Below, piece after piece: positions 43,852-52,330 of a stretch of 64,000 nt of DNA. Position 1 is the stretch's first letter, and the number at the start of each line of letters is the position of its first letter. The notes under the pieces were generated by a model, which had not been told where the DNA came from, did not search any database, and saw only the letters and a program-made list of their open reading frames with translations. Source of the stretch: Psychrobacter okhotskensis. Lineage in GTDB: Bacteria > Pseudomonadota > Gammaproteobacteria > Pseudomonadales > Moraxellaceae. The stretch spans positions 1-64,000 of the forward strand of contig NZ_JABRVQ010000002.1 in NCBI RefSeq assembly GCF_013248965.1, in the 5' to 3' direction. Both the position numbers and the translations under genes were made by a program.

Positions 43852-44433
43852 ATGACAGACATTACTCAAGAAGCCCAGTTTGATAACTTCTTTGCCCTAT
43901 TTGAGCAGCCGGTACAGTTTGACGTCAATCAAGAGAGTCTCGATCAGCATCTACGTCTGCTACAAAAACGCTATCATCCTGATAATGTCGCCAAGAACTT
44001 GACAGACGCCGCCCAAGCGCAACAGCAGTCTGAGCAAGCATCAGCATTGATTAACCAAGCCTATCAAGCGCTGAGTGCGCCTGATAGCCGTGCAAGCTAT
44101 CTGTTAGATGTGGCAGGACAAGCACAAAACCTAGAACACTCAATCGCTGATTTAGACTTTTTAGAAGATGCGATGCAGATGCGTATCGAATTGGATGAGG
44201 CGATTGAAGATAAAAATCTCTCAACGTTACAACAGCTACATCCGCAGATTACAGAACGTTTGACCAAACAGTCTCAGCGTTTTAATAATGCTTACCAAAG
44301 CAAAGACTGGCAAACCGCGATTGATGCGACGCAAAAATTAAAATTCTTGGTCAAGTTAAATGCTGATGTGACAACGGGTCTTGATGAGGTCGCAACGTCT
44401 GAGCATTCAGATGATGATGATTTATACGTTTAG
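43852..44433 (+). CDS. hscB: Co-chaperone HscB
   Basis: J-domain co-chaperone that delivers IscU to HscA. 193 residues (E. coli 171): N-terminal J domain with the HPD triad at 42-44 (KRYHPDN) and LINQAYQALSAPDSRASYLL, then the C-terminal three-helix IscU-binding domain (FLEDAMQMRIELDEAIEDKN). The C-terminus has an acidic tail (EHSDDDDLYV). AAGG upstream supports the start. A 249-base gap to hscA includes a TATAAT near 44550 that could be a promoter. Confidence 0.93.
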   Translation: MTDITQEAQFDNFFALFEQPVQFDVNQESLDQHLRLLQKRYHPDNVAKNLTDAAQAQQQSEQASALINQAYQALSAPDSRASYLLDVAGQAQNLEHSIADLDFLEDAMQMRIELDEAIEDKNLSTLQQLHPQITERLTKQSQRFNNAYQSKDWQTAIDATQKLKFLVKLNADVTTGLDEVATSEHSDDDDLYV

Positions 44434-44682
44434 ACAATGAATACTCAAAAGCTTGTATCATTGATAGTATGTGTAAGCTTTTCTAATTTATCGCTCTTAT
44501 TTAAAGCAATATTCTAAAGCGGTGGTTAAAATAGTCTCAACGATACCGTATAATCCCATATTTTAAGCGCTATTAAACGCTACTCTCTTCTATGTTAGAG
44601 AAGAATCGCAGCCGTTAACTGTCATAGCGCCTATGTTGTATTTGCCCCATTTCACTTATTCATTTTATCTTTGAGTTATCTT

Positions 44683-46563
44683 ATGTCTTTATTGCAAATT
44701 GCCGAACCCAATCAAAGTGCCCAACCTCATCAGCATCGTTTTGGCCTAGGGATAGACCTTGGTACCACGCGCTCATTGGTCGCTGTGGTGCGCTCAGGCA
44801 AGGCGCAAGTATTAGAAGCAGGCGCAGCTAATGACACTTTACTACCTTCTGTGGTCTATTATCCAAGTACTGGCAAGCCATTGGTTGGGTATGATGCCCT
44901 AGCCCACTTAGCGGATGATCCAAAAAATACGATCGTCTCGGCTAAGCGCTTTATGGGTCGCAGCCAAGCGGATATAAAATTCTCTCATCCTTACGAATTA
45001 AGTGGCAATAAAGATGACATGCCAGCTTTTGTCACCGCTCAGGGTGAAGTATCTCCTGTTGAGGTGTCAGCTCGTATATTAGCCGCTCTTGAGCAACGTG
45101 CAGCAAGCGCATTGCCTGAAGATAGTATTGCAGGTGCTGTCATTACCGTACCTGCTTATTTTGATGAAGCGCAGCGTCAAGCGACCAAAGATGCGGCGCA
45201 AGCGGCTGGTATCAATGTACTGCGTCTATTAAATGAGCCGACTGCCGCAGCCGTTGCCTATGGTCTCGATCAGCCTAATCAAGAAGGTGATAAAGAAAGT
45301 TATTACTTAATTTATGATTTGGGTGGTGGCACTTTTGACGTTTCTATCTTAAAACTAAATGACGGCGTTTTTGAAGTATTGGCCACAGGCGGCAATAGTG
45401 CGCTTGGCGGTGATGATATTGACCGCTTACTGACCAATTGGCTGATTAAGCAATTAAATATCGACCCCAAAGACGTAAGCTTGCATGACAAGTCAATACT
45501 TGCGCAACAAGCCAAAGCTTATAAGCAAGCACTAACTGATGCTGAACAGGTCGATATTGATATCACTGTCAATGAGCAGTCTTATCAAGGTGTGCTACGC
45601 CGTGAAGACTTGCTAACTATTGCAGAGCCCGTTAGCCGCCGCACGATAAGTGTCTGTGAACAAGTACTGCGTGATGCCAAGCTATCTACCTCAGACTTAG
45701 ATGAAGTTATCTTAGTCGGTGGCTCTACCCGTATGCCAGCTGTACAGCAGGTAGTGACTGAGTTTTTTGCTAAAGAGCCGCTTTGCCGTCTAAATCCAGA
45801 TGAAGTTGTGGCTTTAGGCGCTGCCCAAACGGCGCATCAATTGGTCAACGGTGATAGTGATAACAATCTATTGCTATTAGACGTAACGCCGCTATCGCTC
45901 GGTCTTGAGACCATGGGTGGTCTGGTTGAGGTACTGATTCCACGCAATACACCTATTCCTGTCAAAAAACGCCAAGTATTCACTACCTATCAAGATGGTC
46001 AAACAGGTATGGTGATTCATGTGGTACAAGGCGAGCGTGAGACAGTAGATAACTGCCGCTCACTGGGCCGCTTCGAGCTATACGGTATCCCGCCAATGAA
46101 AGCTGGCTTTGCCCGTATTGAAGTGACCTTTAGTATTGATGCCAATGGTCAGCTGACCGTCAGTGCGCAAGAAACCACGACTAAGACAGAAAGCAAGATT
46201 GAAATCGTGCCGTCTTATGGGCTATCTGATGAACAAAAAGAACAGTTACTGATTGCTGGATTTAAATACGCAGAAGAAGATAAAAATGCACGCTCTTTAA
46301 TTGAGACCAAAGTAGAAGCGGAACGTGAAGTTTTAGCACTGCAATCAGCACTTAATGAATTTGCTGCCTTACTGACATCTGATGAACAGCAATTATTGGC
46401 TGAGCAAATACAAGCATTACAAACCACGCTCAGTACTGATGATTTGGCGCTTATTGAGGCACAGCAAACAAAACTCAAGCCTCATAGCGATGCCTTTGCT
46501 GCTCGAATTATGAATCAAAGCGTCAAAGCCAGCATGGCAGGTACGAGTGCTAAAGACTGGTAG
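44683..46563 (+). CDS. hscA: Hsp70-type chaperone HscA
   Basis: Specialised Hsp70 that drives cluster transfer from IscU. About 626 residues from ATG 44683 (E. coli 616). ATPase domain: GIDLGTTRSLVAVV, VITVPAYFDEAQRQATKDAA, YDLGGGTFDVSIL and VGGSTRMPAVQQ; substrate-binding domain: LLLDVTPLSLGLETMGG and a helical lid. In-frame upstream ATG at 44671 adds four residues; no clear ribosome site separates the two. fdx follows 93 bases later. Confidence 0.96.
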   Translation: MSLLQIAEPNQSAQPHQHRFGLGIDLGTTRSLVAVVRSGKAQVLEAGAANDTLLPSVVYYPSTGKPLVGYDALAHLADDPKNTIVSAKRFMGRSQADIKFSHPYELSGNKDDMPAFVTAQGEVSPVEVSARILAALEQRAASALPEDSIAGAVITVPAYFDEAQRQATKDAAQAAGINVLRLLNEPTAAAVAYGLDQPNQEGDKESYYLIYDLGGGTFDVSILKLNDGVFEVLATGGNSALGGDDIDRLLTNWLIKQLNIDPKDVSLHDKSILAQQAKAYKQALTDAEQVDIDITVNEQSYQGVLRREDLLTIAEPVSRRTISVCEQVLRDAKLSTSDLDEVILVGGSTRMPAVQQVVTEFFAKEPLCRLNPDEVVALGAAQTAHQLVNGDSDNNLLLLDVTPLSLGLETMGGLVEVLIPRNTPIPVKKRQVFTTYQDGQTGMVIHVVQGERETVDNCRSLGRFELYGIPPMKAGFARIEVTFSIDANGQLTVSAQETTTKTESKIEIVPSYGLSDEQKEQLLIAGFKYAEEDKNARSLIETKVEAEREVLALQSALNEFAALLTSDEQQLLAEQIQALQTTLSTDDLALIEAQQTKLKPHSDAFAARIMNQSVKASMAGTSAKDW

Positions 46564-46656
46564 CAAAAATATCGAACCAATACAGCTTAGCAATTTTACT
46601 AAGCTGACCTCTTATATTTTTATTTTTTTAATTGATTAGCATCGGACAGACAATTT

Positions 46657-46995
46657 ATGCCAAAGATTACCGTACTACCCCATCATGAAATTTGCCCTGA
46701 AGGCACTGAAGTCGAGCTAGAAGCTGGCAAAAATTTATGTAAAGCATTATTAGAAAAAGGCATTAAGATTGAACATGCTTGTGAGATGTCAAAAGCATGT
46801 ACGACTTGCCATGTAGTTGTCCGTAAAGGCTTTGATAGTTTAGATGAGATGGATGATATCGAAGCTGACTTATTAGATCGTGCTTGGGGATTAGAACCTG
46901 ACTCACGCTTGTCCTGTCAGGTCATGCTTGATGATGATGACTTAACTATTGAGATTCCTAAATATACGCTTAACCATGCAAAAGAAAATCATTAA
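46657..46995 (+). CDS. fdx: [2Fe-2S] ferredoxin of the isc system
   Basis: Adrenodoxin-type ferredoxin, 112 residues (E. coli 111), supplying electrons for cluster assembly. Ligands Cys42, Cys48, Cys51 and Cys87 (ACEMSKACTTC and RLSCQ) match E. coli exactly. It is the last gene of the cluster: iscX, which follows fdx in many enterics, is absent, and a very strong terminator ends the unit. Confidence 0.96.
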   Translation: MPKITVLPHHEICPEGTEVELEAGKNLCKALLEKGIKIEHACEMSKACTTCHVVVRKGFDSLDEMDDIEADLLDRAWGLEPDSRLSCQVMLDDDDLTIEIPKYTLNHAKENH

Positions 46996-47042
46996 GCACT
47001 CGCAGCATTAGCTTCTTGCTCCCTATAATATCTAGGTATTGT

Positions 47043-47088
47043 AAAAAAGGTCAGTTCATTGTTAAAACAATGAACTGACCTTTTTTTT
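47043..47088 (+). terminator. Strong terminator after fdx
   Basis: AAAGGTCAGTTCATTGTT / AACAATGAACTGACCTTT perfect stem with an AA-type loop and T8 tract. Confidence 0.95.
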
Positions 47089-47128
47089 GGAAAAACTTAA
47101 AGAAAGAGCGTATCTAAAGCTTTTCTAG

Positions 47129-47298
47129 GGCGTGTCCTCATTTTAAAAATGGTGATAAAAATGAGGTAGATTGCAGTCAAACAAGGAAAATAGTGCAGAT
47201 AATATCGAGATATTACCTAGCTATTTGACGATGTTTGGCAAGATTTAACCATTTTTAACCCATTTAGATTGCTATTGGTTGAATTGAGGACACGCCCT
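47129..47298 (+). mobile_element. MITE-like element, copy B
   Basis: A 170-base non-coding element with perfect 14-base terminal inverted repeats, AGGGCGTGTCCTCA on the left and TGAGGACACGCCCT on the right. Flanking tetranucleotides are CTAG (47127-47130) and CTAA (47297-47300), consistent with a YTAR-type target. A second copy is at 12232-12402. No transposase of its own. Confidence 0.75.
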
Positions 47299-47327
47299 AA
47301 TGACGATTATTATTACTCTTATTCAAG

Positions 47328-47489
47328 CTATAGTCAGTCCAATATTAAAAAGATACAGCGGGACTGGGATGCTTAGTTTTTAATATGAGTTTTGCAGCCT
47401 CTGTCGGCGTAGGCACAGCAAGCCAGAAAAACTTATAACAGTTTCGCGTTATTAAATAACGTATCCATTTTATTTAGTATCGACTATAT
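47328..47489 (+). repeat. Dispersed palindromic element, copy 3
   Basis: Outer ends CTATAGTC (47328-47335) and GACTATA (47482-47488) and the cleanest core (GCAGCCTCTGTCGGCGTAGG ... CACAGCAAGCCAGAAAAA). The inner arms are eroded compared with copies 1 and 2. It overlaps the last seven or so codons of the cyclase gene. Confidence 0.7.
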
Positions 47490-48870
47490 TAGCCTCAAGC
47501 GCCACCGCCTCTTCTTGCTCAATACGTTCAAGTGCAAGATTTAGGCGGTTTCTCACATCTTGATAATCACTGTCTTTCATATCTTTGAAGTTGAGGTGCA
47601 AATTAAAGCCAGGGAGTGTGTGGTCGACCCACTTTGATAAACGACCTTTATTGGCATCAGGATCAAGTACTTGCCATGCTTTAATCTTATCATCGAAGCC
47701 TTTTAATTGATAAGCACCTGAATAATCACACTCATAATCGTGACAAATATAATCATGCGTACTTTCGCTAACGAGTATTTCACCCTTGCCAGCACTGGCT
47801 TCAAGCCTTGATGCTAAATTGGCTTCTTTGCCAATCAGCGTATAACTCAGGCGATTGTTACTACCAAAATTACCGACATGGCAGTAACCGGTGGTAATAC
47901 CAATACGTATGTATAAACCATCAAAACCCATGAGTCGCCATTTTTGTCGTAACGTGCGCATTTCACGGCGCATATCTATAGCCATGGCAACACAGTCCAA
48001 GGCATCTTGCCGAGCGCCACGACTGTCCGGTTCGCCAAAAAAACACACCATACCATCACCAATGAACTTATCAAGTACTGCGCCGTGTTTATGCGCAATC
48101 AAGGTCATACAGTGCATATAGGTATTCAGAATATCGGCCAAATTATCAGCACTTAGACTATCAGACAATTCAGTAAAGCCAACGATATCTGAGAACATGA
48201 TGGTGAGCTTGGCCCGTTTATTCGAGACACTAATAGGGCTATCTGCTTTTACAATGGGCTCCCAAATTTGTAGAGGAACAAAGCGTGTCAGTTTACTAAT
48301 GACAGACACCATAGTATTTAGACGCCCACCTGCTTGTAACGCGCTGGCTTCGTAGCCAATGTATTGATGATAAATGTAGCGAAAATGAAAAATAATGACG
48401 GTCATACTCGTAATCAGCACGATGGCCGGTAGCCAACCTTCATAACAGTCCATCCCAGTACCGTGTAAAGTAACGCTGACATAATAAAAAATAATGATGG
48501 TTACTACCGATACCGCTATCAGCTTTAAGTGATTTTCAGGACTACTTATGATAATACGAATAGCTATCAACGCCGCTAAGCTAATGGACATCACGGTGCA
48601 GAACTGTAGAGAACCTATCACTGCAGACAACAAAATAATGACAATATTAGACGTCCAAAAGCTGGTTTGGCGACGATAGTTGTAAATAAGAATCATGAGG
48701 CTTGGCAGAGAGATGATAACGAGCAAAGCCATTGACATTGGGCTAAACTCAAAATGCACAGCCATCAGTACAACAGTTAGGATTAAAACGAAGACTTCTG
48801 GATAGTCAAATCGATAAATCCCATCGTCCTGCAACAGGATTTTCGGTCTTAACTTATCTAAAAGGGTCAT
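47470..48870 (-). CDS. Class III adenylate/guanylate cyclase, membrane-bound
   Basis: A 466-residue protein with about six membrane helices in the first 190 residues, a linker, and a C-terminal class III cyclase domain (about 225-420): IMFSDIVGFTELSDSLSAD (metal-binding Asp), HGAVLDKFIGDGMVCFFG (second metal Asp), then the RIGITTGYCHVGNFGSNNRLSYTLIGKEANLASRLE block with Asn and Arg for transition-state contacts. This resembles CyaB-like enzymes of Pseudomonas (MASE2-type membrane input). The start is uncertain: TTG 48891 or ATG 48870, neither with a strong ribosome site. Product is probably cAMP. The stop codon and last residues (NIVDTK) lie in the repeat copy 3 tail. Confidence 0.8.
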   Translation of the reverse strand: MTLLDKLRPKILLQDDGIYRFDYPEVFVLILTVVLMAVHFEFSPMSMALLVIISLPSLMILIYNYRRQTSFWTSNIVIILLSAVIGSLQFCTVMSISLAALIAIRIIISSPENHLKLIAVSVVTIIIFYYVSVTLHGTGMDCYEGWLPAIVLITSMTVIIFHFRYIYHQYIGYEASALQAGGRLNTMVSVISKLTRFVPLQIWEPIVKADSPISVSNKRAKLTIMFSDIVGFTELSDSLSADNLADILNTYMHCMTLIAHKHGAVLDKFIGDGMVCFFGEPDSRGARQDALDCVAMAIDMRREMRTLRQKWRLMGFDGLYIRIGITTGYCHVGNFGSNNRLSYTLIGKEANLASRLEASAGKGEILVSESTHDYICHDYECDYSGAYQLKGFDDKIKAWQVLDPDANKGRLSKWVDHTLPGFNLHLNFKDMKDSDYQDVRNRLNLALERIEQEEAVALEANIVDTK

Positions 48871-49126
48871 AAGGAATGTTCGCTTAAGCAAGACAAACTA
48901 ATGAGAGTCAATGACAAATACATCAGCGCATGTCTATAGTAGCCATGATGACAATGACAAAAAAGAGGATAATAATAGTGATTGCTTATTATACGACAAT
49001 AAGCTTATACAACCTATGTCATTGGTAACCAAAAGAATACCCTTGGTCGTTCCTTTTTCTTTCAAATACTTTTAAGACTCTCAAAATAAAAATAATTTAC
49101 GGAAGTTATCACTTAAAACAATTATC

Positions 49127-49158
49127 AAAAAGCCAGATATTTAATATCTGGCTTTTTA
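49127..49158 (-). terminator. Intrinsic terminator of the ceramidase gene
   Basis: AAAAAGCCAGATATT / AATATCTGGCTTTTT perfect palindrome just after the stop. Confidence 0.9.
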
Positions 49159-49162
49159 GCAT

Positions 49163-51364
49163 TCAAAAGATGGAAAATACTAGGGTCTGTTGAACAGTAA
49201 AAGTATTAGAAATGCCTGAATAAGGCTTAATTTTACGTGTCCAACCATTTTTCCAGTCGCCTTGATGGGTCAATCGATAAGTACCCGCTGGGGTATCGTT
49301 ACTGATTCGCCAATCAACGATAGCCTTACTATAAGCCGCGCCTTCACGCTGCCAAGTATAAGTGGTATCAAAGTCGCTATCACTCAAATAATCGACCCAC
49401 TGACCATTCTCAAAACGCTGTACTTTTAAGAAACTGTCTTCGGTACGTAGATTGTTTTTAGGATGAGCGCCGCGGAATACCGCAGTGGCAACCTGACCTT
49501 TTTGATAACTGGCTTTGGGCTGAGTGAGGGTTTGTCCCCAACTTTGTCTTAAAGGCTTGTCATCAAACACCACCCCCGGACGCTCATTAAACGATTTGCC
49601 TGAGCGATCAGGCGGCGTGGCGCTGTCATAAACCTCTATGCCATCCCGTAGCGCTTCGGCCAGTTGCGTATATTCTTGGACATAAGCAGCAGCTTGATAA
49701 GGGCCATACTCAGTAGACGCCCCTTCATAATGCTGGGTGGCAAACTCTTCTCGCGTACTTAAATAGCCGCTATAGTTATTGGCCAAGCCATTAATAATAA
49801 CGGTATCAACTCCTGAGTCTTTTAGCTGTGCAAGTACTGCCGCGCGCATCCGTCGTCCGACCATGGTGGTCGGCTCGCCAGGAATAGCAACGAGAGCGAT
49901 ATTACCGATACGCATCAGCTGAACAGGTTGTTCAGTATTAATCCAGCCCCAGCTGCCAGTCGGTAATAACACCTGTTTTTCAGCCTGACAATCATCTTGG
50001 CTGACGGTTGAAACAATACCAAAGGCGCCGCGCGTCAAACTACCTAGGAAAGACTGGTCGACTTTATTAATATCATCATTAATGCGGAAATTTTCTCGCG
50101 TCATGCCCTCATACATACCCGGTATGTTCGATGGACCATTCTCGCCGCCAGCAGCAAACGAGTAACCGCGAGCTGGCATACATAGAATTTTATTGCCCGC
50201 GCCATTGGTAAATCTACCATCGACTTGATAGCCCTTTAAATCAACCCAACGGGCGCGTACGTCTACTGGTCCAGCAACGGCCACGCCTTGATTCCAAAGC
50301 TCAACCGCCTTATCAAGCTGCAGTTGCCCATCACGCCTGACGTTTTCCCACTCATTATCACTGCCTTGATAGCCTGGCTTTGAGTTGGCATTGCCGCCTG
50401 CCGCCAGCACATCACCCTCATCAGCATTGGCAAAAGCTGCGACAAACGGCTTGTCTGAATTTTTACCAAAAATCTTTTCAGCGCCGCGCTGAGCAAAACC
50501 TTTATTGTCAGCGCTTAGATGCATAAACTGATTACTAAAACTGGTTGGATGCAGTGCAAACCAATTAATCAGACCTACTGGCGTGCCATCGGCAGCATTC
50601 AGGCGCAGCTGAGTCATGGTCTCGTTAACATTACTATCAAAGTCTTTTGCATCGACATTATTGTCATAAGCAAATTCTGAGCGATTGAGCGTTGCACCTT
50701 TTAGCTCGCCTTGCGCCAAAGATAGCGTCCCGGGAGCCAAGGTATCGTGAGCACGCTTAATCGAGGTGACAATACCATTAACGATAGCATTGAAGTTTTG
50801 GCTGCTATAGCCTGATAAGGTATCATCAGTACTGGCAATTTGATACAGCTGTTGATGCGAGTAGCCGGCATTACCCACGTGGGTATGAGTGGCGGTAAGC
50901 ATGACGTTATCATCATTATATAATTCGCCATAATCTGCTTCTAAGCGCTTGATGACCTCAAGCTTTACCGCGGTAAACATCGCCCCCATATCTGCTGAGA
51001 CATAAACGACGCGTTTACCTTGATTTTGACTATTCGTATCCTCTCCGATAATAAAAGCATGAGAATATAAGCGGTCATTAATACCTTGCACAACCTGTCC
51101 AGAAGCATAACCAAACATGCCCGTCTCGGCAGCAGCACCGGTGATATCTGCCTTACCGCTACCAACGAGATATTGTGTTGTCGGCATTGCTCTTGTAGAT
51201 GTCGCTGCCGTAGAAGCACTATAATTTAATGTGACAGAGCTATCTACTGGGGAGTCTTCAGTTGAATCCGTCTCACAGGCAGTCAAACCGAGAGCCGCGG
51301 TACAAATAGAGATAAGTAACATAGAAGGTCGTAGTAATGGGGATGTAATAGAGGAAGTAGCCAT
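49163..51364 (-). CDS. Neutral/alkaline ceramidase lipoprotein
   Basis: Zinc-dependent amidase that splits ceramide into sphingosine and a fatty acid. 733 residues. The N-terminus is a lipoprotein signal with LTAC lipobox (Cys30). The ceramidase core follows: YLVGSGKADITG, the zinc-binding ATHTHVG (His160, His162), INWFALHPTSFSNQ with the probable nucleophile Ser275, and SADNKGFAQ; the C-terminal Ig-like domain starts near PGVVFDDKP. Pseudomonas aeruginosa has a secreted homologue; here the enzyme should be membrane-anchored. AAGGATAACAG precedes the ATG. As most bacteria lack ceramide, host or environmental lipids are the likely substrate. Confidence 0.88.
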   Translation of the reverse strand: MATSSITSPLLRPSMLLISICTAALGLTACETDSTEDSPVDSSVTLNYSASTAATSTRAMPTTQYLVGSGKADITGAAAETGMFGYASGQVVQGINDRLYSHAFIIGEDTNSQNQGKRVVYVSADMGAMFTAVKLEVIKRLEADYGELYNDDNVMLTATHTHVGNAGYSHQQLYQIASTDDTLSGYSSQNFNAIVNGIVTSIKRAHDTLAPGTLSLAQGELKGATLNRSEFAYDNNVDAKDFDSNVNETMTQLRLNAADGTPVGLINWFALHPTSFSNQFMHLSADNKGFAQRGAEKIFGKNSDKPFVAAFANADEGDVLAAGGNANSKPGYQGSDNEWENVRRDGQLQLDKAVELWNQGVAVAGPVDVRARWVDLKGYQVDGRFTNGAGNKILCMPARGYSFAAGGENGPSNIPGMYEGMTRENFRINDDINKVDQSFLGSLTRGAFGIVSTVSQDDCQAEKQVLLPTGSWGWINTEQPVQLMRIGNIALVAIPGEPTTMVGRRMRAAVLAQLKDSGVDTVIINGLANNYSGYLSTREEFATQHYEGASTEYGPYQAAAYVQEYTQLAEALRDGIEVYDSATPPDRSGKSFNERPGVVFDDKPLRQSWGQTLTQPKASYQKGQVATAVFRGAHPKNNLRTEDSFLKVQRFENGQWVDYLSDSDFDTTYTWQREGAAYSKAIVDWRISNDTPAGTYRLTHQGDWKNGWTRKIKPYSGISNTFTVQQTLVFSIF

Positions 51365-51679
51365 CTGTTATCCTTAACATAGAGTAAAATCTCAGACTGA
51401 AAACTTTCAATCTAAGACTAAATACCTCGAAGCGTTTCCAAAGCATTAAATCAAGCATACTGATTAATACGCAAAGAACGACTGCGAGCAGATAAGTTGG
51501 CTATATCCATTTAACCAACTCACTCTCTAATATAATGAATAACAGACAAATGTAAAACGATTTATGTTAACTCAGCTGAAATTATCATTAAATCTAACTT
51601 TACTATGACTTTTTTTAAATAAAAACTACTTTAATAAAAACATTGAGGCAAAACTGACAACTCATCATTTAATGCCTGA
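51365..51679. other. Intergenic region between ceramidase and HIT genes
   Basis: About 315 AT-rich bases holding the ceramidase upstream region; no gene or defendable promoter seen. Confidence 0.4.
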
Positions 51680-52111
51680 TTACATTTGCCAATCAAACGG
51701 CATTTGATAATGACCACGTAATACCATCATCAGCGTTTGCTGCATCTGCGCCAATACTTCGTTGGTATACGGTATAGCAGGTACCCCCCATACTGGATTT
51801 GGCCACTGCATGTCGTTTTGATAGCGAACGATATGATGGAAATGTAGCTGCGGTACTTGATTGCCGAGTGCTGCCACGTTCATTTTATCAGCTTGGAAGG
51901 TCTTGGCCAATTGGCTTGATAACCAGCTAGATTCACGCAAAAACTGTACTTGGTCAGCCTCAGATAGCTCATATAACTCTTTGATACCGGATACGCGTGG
52001 TACCAATATCAACCAAGGAAACTGACAATCATTGATTAAACGACAGGTCGATAATGGGAAATCACCCACTAAAAAACTATCAGCAGCAAGTTTATGATGA
52101 AGTTGGAACAT
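51680..52111 (-). CDS. HIT-domain protein
   Basis: A 143-residue histidine-triad family protein, probably a nucleotidyl hydrolase or transferase. The triad region reads PQLHFHHIVRYQND; the usual HxHxH pattern is altered to H-F-H-H-I, as in the subgroup common in Pseudomonas with QLHVHHVAR. The N-terminal part contains FHLHKLAADSFLVGDFPLSTCRLIND-like strands and an ILVPRV strand. Substrate unknown. It lies downstream of mfd on the same strand with a 219-base gap, so it may be independently transcribed. Confidence 0.8.
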   Translation of the reverse strand: MFQLHHKLAADSFLVGDFPLSTCRLINDCQFPWLILVPRVSGIKELYELSEADQVQFLRESSWLSSQLAKTFQADKMNVAALGNQVPQLHFHHIVRYQNDMQWPNPVWGVPAIPYTNEVLAQMQQTLMMVLRGHYQMPFDWQM

Positions 52112-52330
52112 AATGACGGTTCTCTTGTTATGACGCTTGAATAAAAGGAATTAGAATTAATTCAAAAATTAATAAGCTATAAGGATAATAAGCTAAATAT
52201 AGGATGTCGCTATTTTATCAGTTATCCAATCGATAAAATAGCGCCATGACTGATTGACTTAAGGTTTGATATTTACCTGAGCTAATTCATTTAGCGAATC
52301 TACTTAGGTTAAACGAATAAATCAATAAAG

